This document shows positions 25,956-38,152 of a stretch of 64,000 nt of DNA, in pieces. Numbering within the stretch: the first letter of the stretch is position 1; each line of letters opens with the position of its first letter. Both the position numbers and the translations under genes were made by a program. Origin of the DNA: Hanleya hanleyi (lineage: Eukaryota > Mollusca > Polyplacophora > Lepidopleurida > Hanleyidae); assembly GCA_036873755.1 (NCBI GenBank), contig JAVTVY010025338.1, forward strand, positions 49,498-113,497, given 5' to 3'. Below the pieces are notes generated by a model, which was not told the DNA's origin, did not search any database, and saw nothing but the letters and a program-made list of their open reading frames with translations.

Positions 25956-28319
25956 ATGGCCGAGGGGTGAAAAACAGATGGTCGTCTATTGAACTTGCAT
26001 AATAATAGACATGTTTTGTTCTCTACTATACTGTCACTGGAAAATCACTGTTCAACGTGTAACAATGTTTAAGTTAAGTCGCCCGAAGATTTTGGAGTGT
26101 TTTGGTGAATAAACAGAAAGTTACTGAGTAAAAACGACCCTTTTTACCTTCATTTCAGAGAGCTAGTTTTCTCTAACCTGCTGAACATCACATTTTGCCG
26201 TTAGCCATACTATACTCTCTTAACCATGCATTCTGGGCGTTTTCACGGTACAATGAATATAGGCAATATTAAACTGTCATGTATGCATGCTGTTGCTAGA
26301 TCTCCGAGATAACATATTAATTCACATTCTTTTGAAGTTTTAAAATTTTTCTGCTTTTTCAAAATACACAATGTAATAATAATATGCCATTTCAGCTCAT
26401 CTTGTAGGGCAATATATTCTGAAAAATTGTGCAGTACTCTGCAAAATTTTTATACCTCTTGTAATAATAGCCTAAGGTAGATCTATGGGCACAGCTGAAT
26501 CTCATGAAATAAGCTTTAAACTTGTATATTTGAACCCTTGTATTTCTAGGGAAGACTAAATTTCACTCTTTGTGATATATGAAAATTAACTTATTTGCTC
26601 TAATATTTTACACAGACACTGTTATGGCTTGTAAATTTCTTTTTATTACTTGATGACTTCTGGTATGTATCCCCCCTTGTTGAACCCCCTACATGATATA
26701 GGGAAGGATATATGTACATTGTATACATGTACTACAGGTGAGGCTCTTTAGTGTGTATACCAAAACAACCATGGTACACAGACCAGTTTGTGGGCCTGGT
26801 GTTGAGGGAATATAATAAAATTTAAATTGTTTACAGATCTGACAAATGACATCAATAGTGGAATGGATCAGTGTGTGTCAGTCTGATTTGAATGACCGGT
26901 GCAATCTGGCAGATATAACAAGCACCCAGGTCCCCCATACAAACCAGGAATTTGATATGATCAGATTAGGTTCATCACCAGCTTAAGATAGAAGTTCTAG
27001 CCATCCTGGGGGACATAATATTATCAGAACAGAAACAGAAAACCTACATGCTGATCAATTTGTACTAGGAAGTGAATGAAATTCTCTAGGATGTTGTCCA
27101 TAACCTAAAGCTTAACTAGTTTTGGTGCACCGAGCAGAAATCCCGGAAGTGTTTCAGTTATTTGTGTATTCCCGTGACCTTCTTAGAAAACCAAGTATCG
27201 GTGATAGGCCGATAATAAAATTGGAGGTTGAAAGCTACAATGTGGTAAGGTCATTTTCTCTTTCATATCAGTACACCATGCTAAAAAATACATCTGAATG
27301 AACAGATTTCCCAACCAATCTCTCAATTCGCATATGTGGGGTTCCAGAGATTGTCTCTCCCAACTAAATGAGATCACCCTTGCTATGATCTATGCTTCAT
27401 AAATTGTTTTGTATATAATTTTTTTTGTTTGTCTTGTAGCTCTACTGTTTAATGATAATTAATATGTGTTTGTGAAATGGTTTTGTATGTACTTGCCATT
27501 AGCCCTTGCGGTATGATTGTGCAATAAACTTGAAATTGGAATCAAATATATTATGACACGTTTTCAAATTGCTGTCATTTCATTATCACAGGTTTGTTTA
27601 TAAGAACTGTTGATCACCCTCAATCATATACATAGCGTAGAAGGCTTAACCGAAATGTCCAAGGCCAAATAATATTTAACAAAAACATAAAATGCTCTCT
27701 ATTTTTCTGTTTCCCCCCCAAGGTAGGATTTAGGAGTATAGTAGGGGGCACTGGGGGTAACTAAATTTGAACAGGTAGAGCGTTTGAACCTTAGGGTTAA
27801 AGGACTGTCTAAATTTACTTCACAACTGAAGAGCTTTCGGAAGACATGCGACGAGCATAGGGCATGTCCCGGCGTGTTTGATGTCTGCCATGAAAATCAA
27901 ATGAAGCAGCAAAGTCGGCAAATAAAATAACCCTGCCAAAAAGTACAGGTGACAAAGTTAGCACCCAGATCAGCCGTGGATTTAGCCTCGAGTATTTCTG
28001 ATACGAATACGTGAGCATCCCTTCGAATTCTGCACTCCGCACTTTGCACTCGGTGACACCGTGACATCACCAGTCGGTATTGATTGATCAATGACACAGC
28101 TTTCTCCGAGGTTGGTTCAATCAGCTGGGCCCTTACTACGGAGTGATGTACCTGTCATGGTGTGATTGCATTAGTCACTTAAACTAGTTCACTGTAGACT
28201 TGAGTACAGGTCATCATGATCGTTAGACAGGTAGCTGACATGAGTCGTATGATATTGTTCATTTCTCGACAATGATCACATGTACATGTAGGTGATCGGG
28301 TAGAGAGTGAGTACATGTA

Positions 28320-28675
28320 CACTCTCAGAAATATTCAGGTAAAAGTCCTGAACTGATCAGGTTGTATATCCATAACTCAACTTCAGGGATTTTGGCTGAA
28401 ATTCAGGGGTGATTTCCTGAATTTCAGGAAAAACATCCCTGAATGAGAGGATTTTCCATGAAATTCAGGCAAATTTATCAACCTGATCAGTAAGTTCCCG
28501 ACCCTATTCAGGTACGTAAAATGCCCTAAAATTCAGGTAATTTAGCTTTAATTCATGGTTAATATTCCTGAATTTCAGGAAATTATCCCTGGATTTCACG
28601 TAAAATCCCTGAAATTGAGTTGTGGATGTGCAAACTGATCTATTCAAGATTATTCCCTGAATATTTCTGAGAGTG
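28320..28675. mobile_element. 356-bp foldback MITE with TTCAGG motifs, TA-flanked
   Basis: Ends CACTCTCAGAAATATTCAGG and its complement, flanked by TA on both sides (GTAC and GTAC also fit, giving a 4-bp alternative). The arms of about 110 bp are inverted at roughly 75 percent identity, with matching ATCAG, CATCC/ATCC, AACTCAA.TTCAGGGATTTT and CCTGAA.TTCAGGAA blocks. ATTCAGG or CCTGAAT occurs about fifteen times in both orientations. There is no coding frame. The element lies in Tribbles intron 2. Confidence 0.85.
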
Positions 28676-30342
28676 TACCCATCATCACACCATTACTACC
28701 CAACCATTACTAACTTCTAGAGGACATAATCAGGATAATAGGCATGTATTTCACTTGAAAGAGATTAGTCACACGGTACTTGTAACCTTCCAGAGGCAGT
28801 TTTGTACACCCCCTGATAATTAGTCTTCTATAGCAATAAATATTCAACATTACAATAATAATGGATATAGTTTATGAAGGCGTAGGTTCTGAGGAATTCA
28901 CTTAATATGTAATTTCCATAACTGTTGCTACTGCCATGTAGAAAATATTTAAAATTAAATGAAATAATAATAGCCTTCATTTTTAAATTGAAATCCTGTT
29001 TCCTCGTAATGCGAGACAGTAACTTTCCATTCAAATATTTGACACCAAAATTATTGGGTGAAGAAATGCACTTCCTGAATTAATGATGAATTATTAATTA
29101 TAATCATTTTATGATACTAGGACAGTTTGAAATTTTGTGCTCGCCTCAAGTCCCATAGAATACATGTATTTTGAATGCAGTGATATTTTGAAGCTTTAAA
29201 TGCGAAGTGCGTGTGTATAGATTCTTTTTCCACTTAACCTTGAATCACTTTTCCGATAGAATTGGGAATTTGAGTAAAGTCAATAAAAATCGTGTTTTTA
29301 AAAACTCTATGCCCGTGTTGAATGCAGCCCACATGGCCAATAAATGGAATACGTTTTGCCCCTGGCTCTGTGCACACATTCGTTTTAAGGCCACGAATAC
29401 GGCTGCAAACAGATTCAAGGAGGCAATGCAAATGGCCTGAGGTACATCTGGTGCAGTGATCAGCTAATTCAGTGACCAGTAGAGTGCCTGGCGTGAGTGG
29501 TCAGTCACACTGTCCGCTATGACCTCTGACCAATGGTTTCGTTAAATCCATAGCTCTCAACCTTTGGCTATGGGGAATCCGCAACCAACTTAAAGTATCA
29601 GTATTGTGTAGGGTTTATTGTGAAAGTTCATCCAGGTTTATGAGTTCGGTATAGACTGTACTAGTTAGGGGCATTCACGTAATATAATGCATGGAAAAAA
29701 CAAATCCAATTCTTCTACAAAACATTTGAATCACAGAAAGTCAAATTTCCAGTGGTGAAATCAGCCTGGGGGTGATCAAATATATTTAGAGAAGGCAGTT
29801 GATAAAATTGTCCAAAACCATGCATATAATCCATAAAGTTTTCACTGTTTTGAAGATTTTAGAGGGTGATGAAATCTATTAGAATTACTGATTACTTTTT
29901 GTCCATAAAATTGGAGGTGATTGAATTTTAATAGGGTGATTGTATTATTAGAGGAATTTCCTTAACAATATTATCCTAGCCTGCATATTTCATTTCAAAT
30001 CAACAAGTAATGAGCTTTATCCCACCAAAAACCATCATGTAGAAATATGCAAATTCTAATGTTCTTAAGGAACGTTTATCGTAGAACTTTCTAAACCGAG
30101 TGGATGAGTGACGATCCGTTTATCCGAAGTTGACAAACAAGAGCACGGGGAGAATTCTCGGAAATTTCTGCATTAGTTAATACATGTATTGTGCTGTACT
30201 GTAGTGTGCTTTGTCCATCGTTTAAAGGAAATGAAACGCTTCGACTATGCCGACCACACAGAGCTGTAATTCTGTACACCAGTGTGCACATGTGATTGTT
30301 TGGGGGGATTTAAGAGAAGCCAGGAAACAAGCTCTAACTTAC

Positions 30343-30635
30343 TTCTCAGCATCTTTGAAGACAAACTTCCGAAGTTTCAGGTCCCGTAGAACTACCCCGC
30401 TGTCGTGACAGTGTGCGATGGCACCGACGATCTGCCGAAACAAACGACAGGCTTCGTCTTCTTTTAGTCTCTTTTTCTGTCGGACATAGCCATGGAGATC
30501 GCCATGACTTTTCTCGAAGACAACATAAGCTTTGCTCTCCCCCAAGATGATCTCCGATATGCAACTGATATGTTCGTTTCCGTCCACCTGCCAGAATGCG
30601 CTTAATGCTTCGCGGTACTCTTCAAGGGAAAAGAC
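30343..30635 (-). CDS. TRIB: Tribbles coding exon 2 (residues 88-185)
   Basis: A pyrimidine-rich CTTCAG acceptor precedes GTC at 30635, and the exon ends at a consensus GTAAGT donor (30342), phase 2. It encodes the rest of the N lobe and the start of the C lobe: VFSLEEY (88-94), the SEIILGESKAYVVFEKSHGDLH stretch (114-135), IAHCHDSG, and the signature LRDLKLRKFVF (170-180). Canonical kinases have HRD here. The His is Leu in this protein, as in other Tribbles, while the Asp and the following Lys remain. The exon is 293 nt. Confidence 0.95.
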
Positions 30636-31435
30636 CTGAAGAAAACAGAAATAAGAGAAACTGTTAAATAGAAGGCAACATACAAGTTTTTTTTCTTTTA
30701 CATCTGAGTACAACAAACATTGAATTCTACATTCAATATAATGTTTCCCCGATAATCTGAAATGAAAACAGGCCTGAATAAATAACACACTAGTGTCACT
30801 TTAACTTTCTGAACATTCATTCTTCCGATGGTCACTCTCACAAAGTGAACATGTGTAACATCACCCAGTTCATAATTTCTATCATTTTAAGCACTTCACC
30901 TTCATTTCCACAGTCATCTTGAAGAATTCTGCATTTGATAAATCAGCTACTACATGTAGGCAGAATCAATGTGATGCGAGAAGGGTGCAATAATCCCTTG
31001 TATTTACATCAGCATTGTGCAATGTCATTCGTGCAGGCCGGCTCAAAGTGACTGTCATGTTTGTATATACCTCTATAACTGGACATGAAATGCTTGCATC
31101 AACTCCACAAAATAATACTCCATACAGAATTTCACCATCCTGTGCAATAAGCTTAATATATGGGCTAGAAGCATGACCTCCACATGTACAGCCACAGCCA
31201 ATAGAATCCAGCAATCCACTGACTTAAGCATGCTTTTATAGCTTAGGGCATGTATATTATTTAACAAATGAACTGTTTATATCACAATTTTAAAACATTA
31301 AGCCATGATTTAAATTCCACTTCTATATTTCCACTGCATGGCCATGAAATAGGGAGTGACTTAGAATATATATGTAACATAACTTTTCTTTTTGTTACAT
31401 TTGTACACATGTAACCAATAAAATCACTTGTTGCA

Positions 31436-31665
31436 ACAAAGAAACAAAGCTACATGTAGGGCAATAGATACATTTGGTTACTTCTGATAACTTGTAGTAC
31501 AAAATAATATCATTTTACATACTTTTGATAATACATTGACAGGTACAACATTTCTTTTTGTTACATTTTCTTTTCTCAACAAAGAAACAAAGCTAGGGCA
31601 ATAGATACATTTGGTTACTTCTGATAACTTGTATAACAAAATATCATTTTACAATACTTTTGCAA
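31436..31665 (+). repeat. ~140-bp tandem duplication in Tribbles intron 1
   Basis: The block from AACAAAGAAACAAAGCT through GATACATTTGGTTACTTCTG to the ACTTTTG end occurs twice, about 142 bp apart. A further partial GAGATACATTTGG lies at about 31716. Confidence 0.85.
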
Positions 31666-32007
31666 CACTATAAGGGAATTTTGTGACTTTTCTGTATAAC
31701 AAAATATTCTAGTAAGAGATACATTTGGTGAGTATATATATCTATAAATATTGGAAATCATTAATATTGTAACAACAAAATTTGTGATTTGTTACACAGG
31801 GTTTTTGAACACAGAGTGAGAGTTTTTGTCTCAAAATACATGAATTAAACAAGCAGAATATTTGAATCCAGTCAGAAAGCAATTGAATTTATTATACCTC
31901 ATGTAAATTCGTAATGTTTTCATTGGTTGACAGCCTGTCACGTGTCATTCTACAAATCGTGATGTTCAGTGATGATGCAGTCATATCTTGCCTTACCATT
32001 GAATAAA

Positions 32008-32048
32008 TGTCATGTACAATGTACCACGGCAGAGCGTTGTACATGACA
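32008..32048. repeat. TGTCATGTACAA hairpin
   Basis: Perfect 12-bp inverted arms (32008-32019 and 32037-32048) around a 17-nt loop containing CCACGGCAGAGCG. It sits 370 bp from a second hairpin using the same TTGTACAT core. Confidence 0.85.
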
Positions 32049-32418
32049 AATTATTCCACGGCGACATCTGCCGGACCAAGAGTTGCTTCCCAAAGTGCAC
32101 GCGCCAACATACTCCCCGAAAGGAAGATTGATGTGTATTTACGTCGGCCCGTTGGTGATAGAAATTACTGAATATGATTTGTTAATTGACTGAAATAAAT
32201 TTGGCATCTTTTAAAAAGGTACGTAAGATCACCGAGAACGTTACTCTTCCAAATTAGGAGATTGAGTCGACAAACAAGCCGAGGTCGAACAGTCGATCTT
32301 GACACGACGTTTTGAAATCAACAACAGTCGCGCAATGTTGAACCATACCATCCTCATTCACATGATTTTAAAGTCCCCATTTTTTTTTCTTCAAGTATGA
32401 CATTCGGTATAATAAAAC

Positions 32419-32532
32419 AAGTATTGCATGTTGTAGCGTAGGACAGGTGATGTACAACTCGGCGCTCGTTGTACATCACCTATCGAGAGCTGACAAATTG
32501 TCATGTCCCACGCTACAACATGCAATATTTGT
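32419..32532. repeat. nested double hairpin
   Basis: The outer arms AGTATTGCATGTTGTAGCGT and its complement (32419-32445 against 32504-32532) are nearly perfect. A perfect inner pair GGTGATGTACAAC/GTTGTACATCACC (32446-32458 and 32468-32480) sits just inside the left outer arm. A 23-nt bulge separates inner and outer arms on the right. It may be a small foldback element. Confidence 0.85.
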
Positions 32533-35500
32533 ATAACGTTCCCCTCAAAAGAGCAAATTTCGTAGATTTGGCAGAAAAAAATTGTATGGGAATAGAATAG
32601 ACATCGTGATATTGGACATGTGTTGAACAGTGCTCTTCATATCCCTGGTTCAATCATGTCCCATAAATAGGACATCTCAAGTTGGGCGTGGTACATGTTA
32701 GGATTGCATGCGTGTAGACACCTACCTCTGAACAAGGTTATGTAAATGTAGGCTAAGGCAGGCCTGCACATTATTAGGTACCGGTACATGTAATTAGATT
32801 TTCTAATGGTTCTTCAAGCAGGTGTATCAATATGACATGGATAATCAAAGAACTCTGTGGTATTCAGGTCTTTTTGATCATGTTATTCAGCAACTTGCAA
32901 GTAGTCAGATATAATTACAAATGATTTCATCAGGATATTGGGTTGAAAATGGAACAAATCCTTATCCATATAGTATACAAATGCTTGAGTTCAAAAGCAA
33001 TGTTGAATGCTGTACATGTACGAGGATATACAGGCTATAAGTGAGCTCCATTTCATATTGGATACATGTAGGTGACGCAATAGGATGACACCGTCAGCTG
33101 ATCAATTACGTATGTACATGTATCCAATTTCACCGTTTCACAACTGTGATGCAATACAGATTTTGGCAAGTTATTTTCCAACAAAGAGATACCTATATGA
33201 CAGTTAGTATTCATTAAATATGGACTTACAGGGGCGTCTAGCACTTTAGGTGAGGGGTTCTAGACGGCCGTAGGAGCATTCTAAGTGATTTCCGACAAAT
33301 AAAACACATAAGCTTATTTTTTTCTCTGATATTTTAACTGTTTCAATACTAGTTTGGTATAAATAATAAATTATTAAAAAACTGATAACACTTACATGTA
33401 TACACAGAAAACTTTTGCATGTAATCCGGATATTCCATCACTATAACTCAGTCTTCTTTCCGTCAAATAAACAAACATACTTGAGCTATCCTCCCCCTTC
33501 CGACTCATGTGGACATTGTTTAAGGCAACCACAGTTTTGACTCCAAAACTAAGAGAAAAAATTGACTTTGTTATGTCGATTTAGTGCCAGGACTGAAGAG
33601 GATATGTATGGTCATTTGTACTTCTGTTGTGGGAATTTATATATATGTACATTATTGTGGAAGGTGCTTTTTTTATGTCCTGTAAATTGCTCATATCCTA
33701 AAGAATACCACAGGTTATTTCTGATTCACCGGTATGTCTAACCAATACGGAGTCATACCAATCATTTTCACAAGTTATGTAGGTGTCCTTATCATTATTC
33801 AAGTGGGTGTCAGATATTATATCCACGTCCAAATTATACATTATAGAGGACTCTTCTACAGCGAACACATGGCAAGTCTTGTGATTTTCTGGTACCTGCT
33901 CAACTTCTGCATGTGACCAATTTCTAAGATCGTGTAACTTGCCATGCTATCAAGTCTATTATAAGCTTATACACATCAAGCACTGATGCACAGATACTGA
34001 AAAGTGATTATTCGATACCGACGCCCACTTTTGAATTCCCAAGTAGTCATTTCCCTGTGACATGAATACTTTCCAAGCATGTTGCAGAGTTCTATTTGAC
34101 ATGTTTGTATATAATATAGGTCAGCTGTAAACATGTCAAAGTAGGTCTTTAATTATATATTCCAAGATTCAGGTCAAAAATAACCAGTCCTAACTTGCCT
34201 GACAGTTATTGGGTATCCACCAGTACCTGTCCATTCAAACATTTCAAATTCAATCAACCATGTCAACAAGAGACCAACATCCAGATCAGAGAAAATAAGT
34301 TATTATAGTGCCTAGCTGTTACAGCAATTTCACCATGCACTGTTATATACATTGTAACTCGGCTAACAATTATTTTGCTGGCCGGTGCTGAACATTACGA
34401 TGAACAGTGCTAACTCCATTCTCCTGTAGGTTTCCCAATATCAGTTTTAAAAGACGCTATATTATGGGTTACCAATGTGCAACTGTTGCCATGCATTCAC
34501 ATGATATAAACGCTGGTTGCAGGTTACATGTACCATAGGTTACCCATTATCTAATCATGGTAAACTATAACAGGTTTTCTGAGAAAATATCACTGCAAAG
34601 GCCTCAGCCCTGTCTTGTATTTAGTATTGCAACATGTCAATTATATGCTCAGTGGTTATAAGACCATGTCTTATAATACCTCAACTCTTCGTGCTTGATA
34701 GGTACATGTCGGTGTAGGATTCATTCAGAGGTGGAGAGGGATGCATTTCATCAAACATTTAACAAGCAAATTTTTCAGTTTACAAAATTGAGTGCTGTTG
34801 ATCTCTCCCTCTTGGATTTGTTTTGTGTGAGTAATGCAAGAGATATCATGCTCAACCTCTCCTACGTACATTACTCTCCAATGCAGTTCCAATTTTCAGA
34901 TGCCTGTTGTCTCAGAGGCTAGCTCTCGTGTGGTTTCAGTGCACACAATGAGCGAAAGGGTTCACCAAATTGATTTCAGTTACCATGAAACACGTTCTTC
35001 GAAATAATAATATCTTTCGTGTGGCTGGGCTCATGTAAAAATGGTCATTCTGAACAGTCATATGTAGAAATCAAGATGCATTTGGCCGGTCGAATAAAAT
35101 GGCTGAGCTGTTAGCTCATGTTCGCATAACAGAACATGGTGATGACTTCACCTCATGAGGCAGAATTATCAAACGAAATAGATATTTTTCTCCCGGCCTC
35201 ACGAGGTGAAAATCTCAACAAAAACTGTCCGCAAACGATAGCTATCCCCTGAACCAACATGAAATGAAGGCCGTTAGCTCAGAGGATAGCTTTTGTGTGC
35301 GTCGGGCTTAAAACTTGAATGTAGAAGTTGAATGTAGATACTTGTAAATATCATTAAACTTAATAAAGAAAGTTTTACCATGATAACAAATATTTCAATG
35401 TTAACTTGTACATGTATAAATAAATATATATTTACTTCCTCATCTGAGTGTCTAAATTGAAAATCAATTGAAAACGTCCGGATCCGAAAATAGAATTCAG

Positions 35501-37600
35501 GAAGATAAAATTAGAATCCTTCAGTCGTACATGTTTCCATTTTCAAAGTCAGATCACATTTTCATTATCCTTTATGCTGCTTTTTTCTGCTCCCAAGTCC
35601 GGCACGAGTGTTCCAAATTTAGAGCCGCCAGACCTTGACAAACCCTTCAACGTTGTACGAGGAAATACAAAGATGAAACTCCTCCTACATTTGTCCTGGC
35701 TTTAGCATGATCACTGACAAAGGTAGGGACGGCCCAGTTTGAACAAGCTGTTACACAGGTATATAGTACATGTACAGGTAGAAATCCTGATGACTCACTC
35801 CCCTGGATTGGCTAATATCACCTGGGCATTAGCTCACTTTGACCTCACCTGCAGATGGACTTGCAGACAGACGAGTTTAAAAATATAAAATACAAATTTG
35901 CTCTGTTCAAGATTGGACCAACATCTTCCACTTATTTCATCTTTCAAATTAAGGTCTAGTTTGAGATGAAAAAGTTAAAACTGAATAATTTGTTTTCGCT
36001 TTTCAATTTTGTATTTTCAAAGACAGATTTTAAGTGCACTGCTGCATCAATGTGCTACTAAACTATCAATACAGTACACAAAATTGATGATACAGGCACA
36101 TATATATACTTTTAGATGCCTTAGCCTTCATATTTCAGAATTTCTAACTTTCAATATGGACATATCAACTTTTTTTTGTCAATTTTTACAAATGATCATG
36201 TTAATGCATATTTTGCACAAATCCTGGACAGCTAGCTGTGTCAAGTGACGGATGTCTTCAATACTACATCTATATCAGGACATTATACTCACATGCATGA
36301 ATATACAATAACCTAGTTCTCTTAAACATATATGTTAAAATTTTGTTTTGTTTGTCCATACATACATGTAGTTGTACCCCTACCTTACTCAAATTTGCAG
36401 TAGACAGAGGTCAATTTTCAGATGATTTTTTTTTAATATATACTAACTTTTTAAAATTCCTTGTTAACCCAAGAGAAAATTTAATAACGGACGAAGCAGA
36501 TTTTCTGCACATTGTGTTGAAATCTGTCATCTCACATGTCTGATGGCTGTGTCGCCAGTGTTTGCACAGCTCAGCAGAAATGGATTTCTTTTACGCTTTT
36601 TGCGAGGTTGGGTAAACTGTTTCGGGCCAACAGGCAAACTTCAGCTACACAAGGTATACATTTCAGCCACAAAAAAAGTCAAGTTTATGCCCTCATGACC
36701 TGGCCCCTCATTAAGAAAAATACAACTTTTCATTAACGTCTCTTACAAACATGTGGTCAATTTTATAATCATTATTAAAAAGATGCCACCAAAATAAACA
36801 AAAACGTTTCAGGTTCTATTTTCAGACATTCCTATTGTGTTTTTAGAATTCAAACGATCCTGACTTAGCAATTTTGCCAAGCATTTTTAATTAACTTAAG
36901 ATTTATACCAGCTACATTGTATGTCAGGCAGTTGTCATGTTTAAAGCTCTCATGAAGCCTATAGTGACTTCATGGTTAAAGTAAACAGTCTGAAACAAGC
37001 ATTTATTCAGATATCCCTATAATTAATAGCGATGAATCAACATAATTAGCATGAAACAGCTTGAAACTGACAGATTTCATATTGTTAATTGATTTTTACC
37101 TTGGCTACCTGGGGAGTTGGAAAGGTAACACAAAGGTGTTGACTCATCTCAGAGGTTATTGTTAAGGAGTGGAACAGGCCAGACAATGGTTGATTGGATT
37201 GGACCATGATCTGACAGACAACAAAGGGGACTGCTCAAAGCAGGTGGGGCCTGATTTTGAAACAAAGGGAACTGAATTTCAAGAAGGAACATGGTTCAAA
37301 ACAAAGGAAAGCAAATTTCTAGAATAAATCAAGGTCTTGAACAAAAGAAAATTGATAGAACAAAAACAGATGGTTAAAAACAAATGATGCAAGAGTACCA
37401 TGAATGTGCAATTGAACAAACCACTGGAAGAGCATAAATTGTACACTCTCTGAATAAACTTATGCAGGTGTATAATAACTGGATACAGTACGCCAATTTT
37501 AAAATATTACAAAATCAACTACGCTACTTGTTAGTTTGGGAAAGTTAGTACTGATTGACTGGTTAAATAAGAAAATTAAACAGAAGTCATGTATAGTTAC

Positions 37601-37861
37601 CTTGCACACATAGTCTTGACCATTTTCTTTGTTGATGGCAGTGTACGTGTTGTTCCCATCTATTTGGTTGACCAGAAGGTATTTTCCAATTTGACAGACT
37701 CTGCTTTGTTGAGGTTGAGCATCCTTAAATGTTGGTGGTGTACTGGGTTGAAGATCTGGACTTAAGTTTCCCACATTAGGTGACCCCGGGTCGAAGTCGA
37801 CCAAGTTTTTATTCGGCCCATGATTGATTAGCAATCTGGGCCTGGAACCTGAGATGCTCAT
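37601..37861 (-). CDS. TRIB: Tribbles coding exon 1 (residues 1-87)
   Basis: This exon starts at an ATG (37861-37859). An in-frame TGA lies about 45 nt upstream with no other ATG between, so the start is well supported unless a further upstream coding exon exists. It encodes the N-terminal tail (Pro/Ser-rich, SPDLQPSTPP) and the first N-lobe strands. The IGKYLLV block at residues 58-64 is where Tribbles proteins begin their kinase-like fold. The exon ends with AAG for the conserved lysine (Lys87) and a GTAACT donor at 37600, in phase 0. The usual glycine-rich loop is replaced by IDGNNTYTAI, as is normal for the family. Confidence 0.93.
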
Positions 37862-38143
37862 AAAGAGAAATGTGTCAGATGTATCAATGTGAAAGAGCCA
37901 CTTTCACTTTCAACATAAACTTAAACTACACAGATCACAAACGTTTCACTCTCTTGGATTTTTATCCCGGATGATTATGACAATGAAATAAATTACAACT
38001 CAAACTGTTAACATATGAAACTCGAACATGAAACGCGATACATACGAATGAGTCAGTCAGTTTCCGATGCGGAGTAATGAAAATGATCAACGAGTTGTGA
38101 AGTACGCAATAGGCTATCCGTTATAAACAGATGGCTCGGAATA

Positions 38144-38152
38144 CTATATATA
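38144..38152 (-). promoter_or_regulatory. possible TATA element upstream of Tribbles
   Basis: On the minus strand TATATATAG lies about 285 bp upstream of the Tribbles ATG. A start about 30 bp downstream would give a 5' untranslated region of roughly 250 nt with no intron. The same bases read TATATAAA on the plus strand, so orientation is ambiguous. Only the motif and its spacing support this. Confidence 0.25.

Larger units (their letters stand above)
23901..30342 (-). other. Tribbles intron 2 (6442 bp)
   Basis: GT-AG intron, phase 2. It holds a gastropod-type dispersed repeat (24.1 kb), a roughly 340-bp tandem repeat (25.0-25.95 kb), a foldback MITE (28.32-28.68 kb) and a GGTGAT-motif tract (29.75-29.95 kb). 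No exon-like frame is recognised inside it. A 75-codon minus-strand frame at 28042-27815 has a hydrophobic stretch but no identifiable homology. Confidence 0.85.
30636..37600 (-). other. Tribbles intron 1 (6965 bp)
   Basis: GT-AG intron, phase 0. It contains a roughly 140-bp tandem duplication (31.44-31.66 kb), two hairpin loci built on TTGTACAT half-sites (32.01-32.05 and 32.42-32.53 kb) and many TACATGTA palindromes. Otherwise it is AT-rich DNA with no coding signal. The short open frames between 33.7 and 36.7 kb show no recognisable domain. Confidence 0.85.
23426..37861 (-). other. TRIB: Tribbles pseudokinase gene, three coding exons
   Basis: Joining 37861-37601, 30635-30343 and 23900-23426 gives 342 residues plus a TAG stop; human TRIB2 is 343 residues. 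Tribbles proteins are catalytically weak or dead kinase-fold scaffolds. They recruit the COP1 ubiquitin ligase to substrates and bind MEK-type kinases. Seen in the protein: a low-complexity Pro/Ser N-tail (residues 1-55), a kinase N lobe without a glycine-rich loop, the conserved Lys of VCK (87), LRDLKLRKF (170-178) with Asp171, GLE (192-194) replacing [16 protein letters not shown] (209-221), the C-lobe block [18 protein letters not shown] (237-254), ILQHPWI (300-306, MEK-motif position) and DQTVPD (325-330, COP1 motif). Introns are 6965 and 6442 bp. The gene is complete and shows no lesion. Family assignment is very secure. Which vertebrate paralogue it matches best is uncertain, although the length and C-tail look most like TRIB2/TRIB1. 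Confidence 0.96.

Noticed and set aside
27815..28042. 75-codon minus-strand frame in Tribbles intron 2 as an extra exon
   Set aside because: The three known exons already join in phase to a full-length protein, and this frame matches nothing in Tribbles.
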